Source: Leptolinea sp. UBA5366
Lineage (GTDB): Bacteria; Chloroflexota; Anaerolineae; Anaerolineales; Anaerolineaceae
Length of the DNA stretch: 16,628 nucleotides
Assembly (NCBI GenBank): GCA_002407845.1
Contig: DHPK01000015.1
Coordinates: 79,682-96,309, forward strand
Direction of reading: 5' to 3'
Below are positions 15,309-16,628 of the stretch, one piece after another. Under the pieces are notes generated by a model. The model saw nothing but the letters and a program-made list of their open reading frames with translations. It ran no database searches and was not told the DNA's origin. Position numbers and translations under genes: made by a program. Position 1 is the first letter of the stretch. The number at the start of each line of letters is the position of its first letter.

Positions 15309-15599
15309 ATGATGGTTCTGATAACATATGACGTAAACACCGAGACAAAAGAAGGAAAAAAACGCCTTTCCAAAGTTGCAAAAGTTTGCCTAAACCATGG
15401 TCAGCGTGTTCAAAATTCAGTGTTTGAATGCGTTCTCGATCCAACGATATTAAAAAATATGCAAATTAAATTAGGAAAGATTATTGATCTTGAAAAGGAC
15501 AGCATTCGCTTTTATTTTTTAGGAAATAATTGGAGAGGAAAAATCGAAAAAATGGGCCGGGAGACTAGTTTTGATGTCGAAGGCACCTTGATGGTTTGA
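15309..15599 (+). CDS. cas2: Cas2 (type I-C)
   Basis: A 96-residue Cas2 beginning MMVLITYDVNTETKEGKKRL, with the conserved D8 of the first strand. It contains GQRVQNSVFECVLDP (about 31-45) and RFYFLGNNW, both typical of the subtype. ATG 15309 (or the adjacent 15312) is chosen because of AGGAAGA at 15296-15302 and the family N-terminus; a TTG-initiated extension from 15273 has no support. Cas2 is the structural core of the Cas1-Cas2 integrase. It is the last gene of the operon, directly followed by the CRISPR leader. Confidence 0.96.
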   Translation: MMVLITYDVNTETKEGKKRLSKVAKVCLNHGQRVQNSVFECVLDPTILKNMQIKLGKIIDLEKDSIRFYFLGNNWRGKIEKMGRETSFDVEGTLMV

Positions 15600-15735
15600 A
15601 TGCGAACGTTGAGCGCTGGTTGGTTGGTGAAGAAGGTTCGCAGAATTTTTACGCCTGTGATAAAATTAAATATGGAACAAAAAAGCATATATCGGATGGG
15701 AAACATTTTTTCCGGTAATTAACCCGATATTTGCT
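15600..15735 (+). promoter_or_regulatory. CRISPR leader with inverted repeat and candidate promoter
   Basis: An A+T-rich, non-coding stretch of 136 bases between cas2 and the first repeat. It starts with an inverted repeat, TGCGAAC (15601-15607) and GTTCGCA (15636-15642), immediately after the cas2 stop. A TGATAAAAT at 15658-15666 fits an extended -10 element, with TTCGCA (15637-15642) as a poor -35 18 bases upstream; transcription would begin about 60 bases before the first repeat. The leader should also hold the integration signals read by Cas1-Cas2. Confidence 0.75.
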
Positions 15736-16628
15736 GTCGCCCTCTGCATAGAGGGCGTGGATTGAAATCCGACTGACGGAACTCCCAGTAACAGCACGAC
15801 ATTGTCGCCCTCTGCATAGAGGGCGTGGATTGAAATCAAAGATTGTCGCGGAAATGCGCAGGCTTGAGCGTCGCCCTCTGCATAGAGGGCGTGGATTGAA
15901 ATGACGGCATCAAGGGCATATTCGGCGGCGGCAAAACGTCGCCCTCTGCATAGAGGGCGTGGATTGAAATCGGCGGCGGTATTTGTCTGTTACGGCCACT
16001 GCAGTCGCCCTCTGCATAGAGGGCGTGGATTGAAATTTTATTTCACTGGATATGCTGAGTCGCAATCTGTCGCCCTCTGCATAGAGGGCGTGGATTGAAA
16101 TCCCGCTGTGATCGTCACAGCACCAGCAGCGACAGGTCGCCCTCTGCATAGAGGGCGTGGATTGAAATACCTTCGCCGATTTCAGCACAAACTTTATCCA
16201 GGTCGCCCTCTGCATAGAGGGCGTGGATTGAAATCGAAACAACGTATGCAAACGGTGTCACAGAAACCGTCGCCCTCTGCATAGAGGGCGTGGATTGAAA
16301 TTTGCTGAGCTACCCATGAGTTTTGCAATGTCGGCGGTCGCCCTCTGCATAGAGGGCGTGGATTGAAATGCGGAGTATTGATCAATCAACGACGAACAAC
16401 AACTGTCGCCCTCTGCATAGAGGGCGTGGATTGAAATCCCATCGTCCGTAAACCCGATAGAAACGCTGTCGTCGCCCTCTGCATAGAGGGCGTGGATTGA
16501 AATTGCCGAAAGTAAAGAGCTACCTCGGTGCGCAGGGTCGTCGCCCTCTGCATAGAGGGCGTGGATTGAAATACCTATCTCGGCTATGAGTTTCCTGTAG
16601 TGGGGGGTCGCCCTCTGCATAGAGGGCG
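15736..16628 (+). CRISPR. Type I-C CRISPR array: 13 full repeats plus one cut by the window edge, 13 spacers
   Basis: The repeat is 33 bp: GTCGCCCTCTGCATAGAGGG followed by CGTGGATTGAAAT. Full copies start at 15736, 15804, 15870, 15938, 16004, 16069, 16136, 16202, 16269, 16337, 16405, 16471 and 16540; the 14th starts at 16607 and is cut after 22 bases. By eye all full copies are identical. The 13 spacers are 35, 33, 35, 33, 32, 34, 33, 34, 35, 35, 33, 36 and 34 bp and all differ. The repeat RNA folds into an 8-bp stem (CGCCCTCT/AGAGGGCG) with a GCAT loop. The 11 bases after the stem (TGGATTGAAAT) match the 5' handle length left by Cas5c. The leader lies on the left, so spacers nearest 15736 are newest. 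The array continues beyond the window. Confidence 0.99.

Noticed and set aside
15901..16620. Open reading frames across the CRISPR array, with repeating peptides such as RPLHRGRGLK or ISIHALYAEGD
   Set aside because: They are translations of the 33-bp CRISPR repeat and spacers, not genes. Such spurious proteins are a known annotation artefact of arrays.

Overview
The window looks like a chromosomal segment of a fermentative, probably anaerobic bacterium of moderate GC content. The flanking genes (xylulokinase, sugar:cation symporter, acetate/propionate kinase-like protein) suggest carbohydrate fermentation. The taxon is uncertain: an Anaerolineae-type Chloroflexi or a Firmicute would both fit, and nothing here is diagnostic. 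No tRNA, rRNA, insertion sequence or integrase was seen.

Layout. Positions 1-7000 (core-like): the start of a minus-strand xylulokinase runs off the left edge. It is followed by a DUF454 membrane protein and a SatD-DUF3307 two-gene operon behind an unusual four-copy operator-like array. Next come a small glycine-rich membrane protein with its own terminator, a divergent acetate kinase homologue and a minus-strand GPH-family (MelB-like) sugar symporter. A short frameshifted coding remnant may lie at about 2494-2626.

Positions 6177-16628 (defence island): on the minus strand is an AbiE-like type IV toxin-antitoxin pair, an AbiEi-type antitoxin followed by an AbiEii-type nucleotidyltransferase. 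They overlap by 13 bp and sit behind a near-consensus promoter with an inverted repeat around the -10 box. The nucleotidyltransferase keeps the family outline but has lost the recognisable catalytic motifs. Facing away from it on the plus strand is a complete type I-C CRISPR-Cas operon: cas3, cas5c, cas8c (with a strong internal ribosome binding site and in-frame start that should make Cas11c), cas7, cas4, cas1, cas2. An A+T-rich leader and an array with 13 complete repeats and a 14th cut by the window edge follow.

How it works together. Cas4, Cas1 and Cas2 should acquire spacers at the leader end. Cas5c should process the array transcript at the base of the 8-bp repeat hairpin, leaving an 11-nt 5' handle. 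Cas5c, Cas7, Cas8c and Cas11c should form Cascade and recruit the HD-nuclease/helicase Cas3. The operon order, intact motifs, invariant repeats and distinct spacers suggest a functional system. The least conventional features are the AbiE-like pair with a motif-depleted toxin beside the Cas operon, the regular operator array before satD, and the altered active-site loops of the acetate kinase homologue. I did not find a clearly new defence system.
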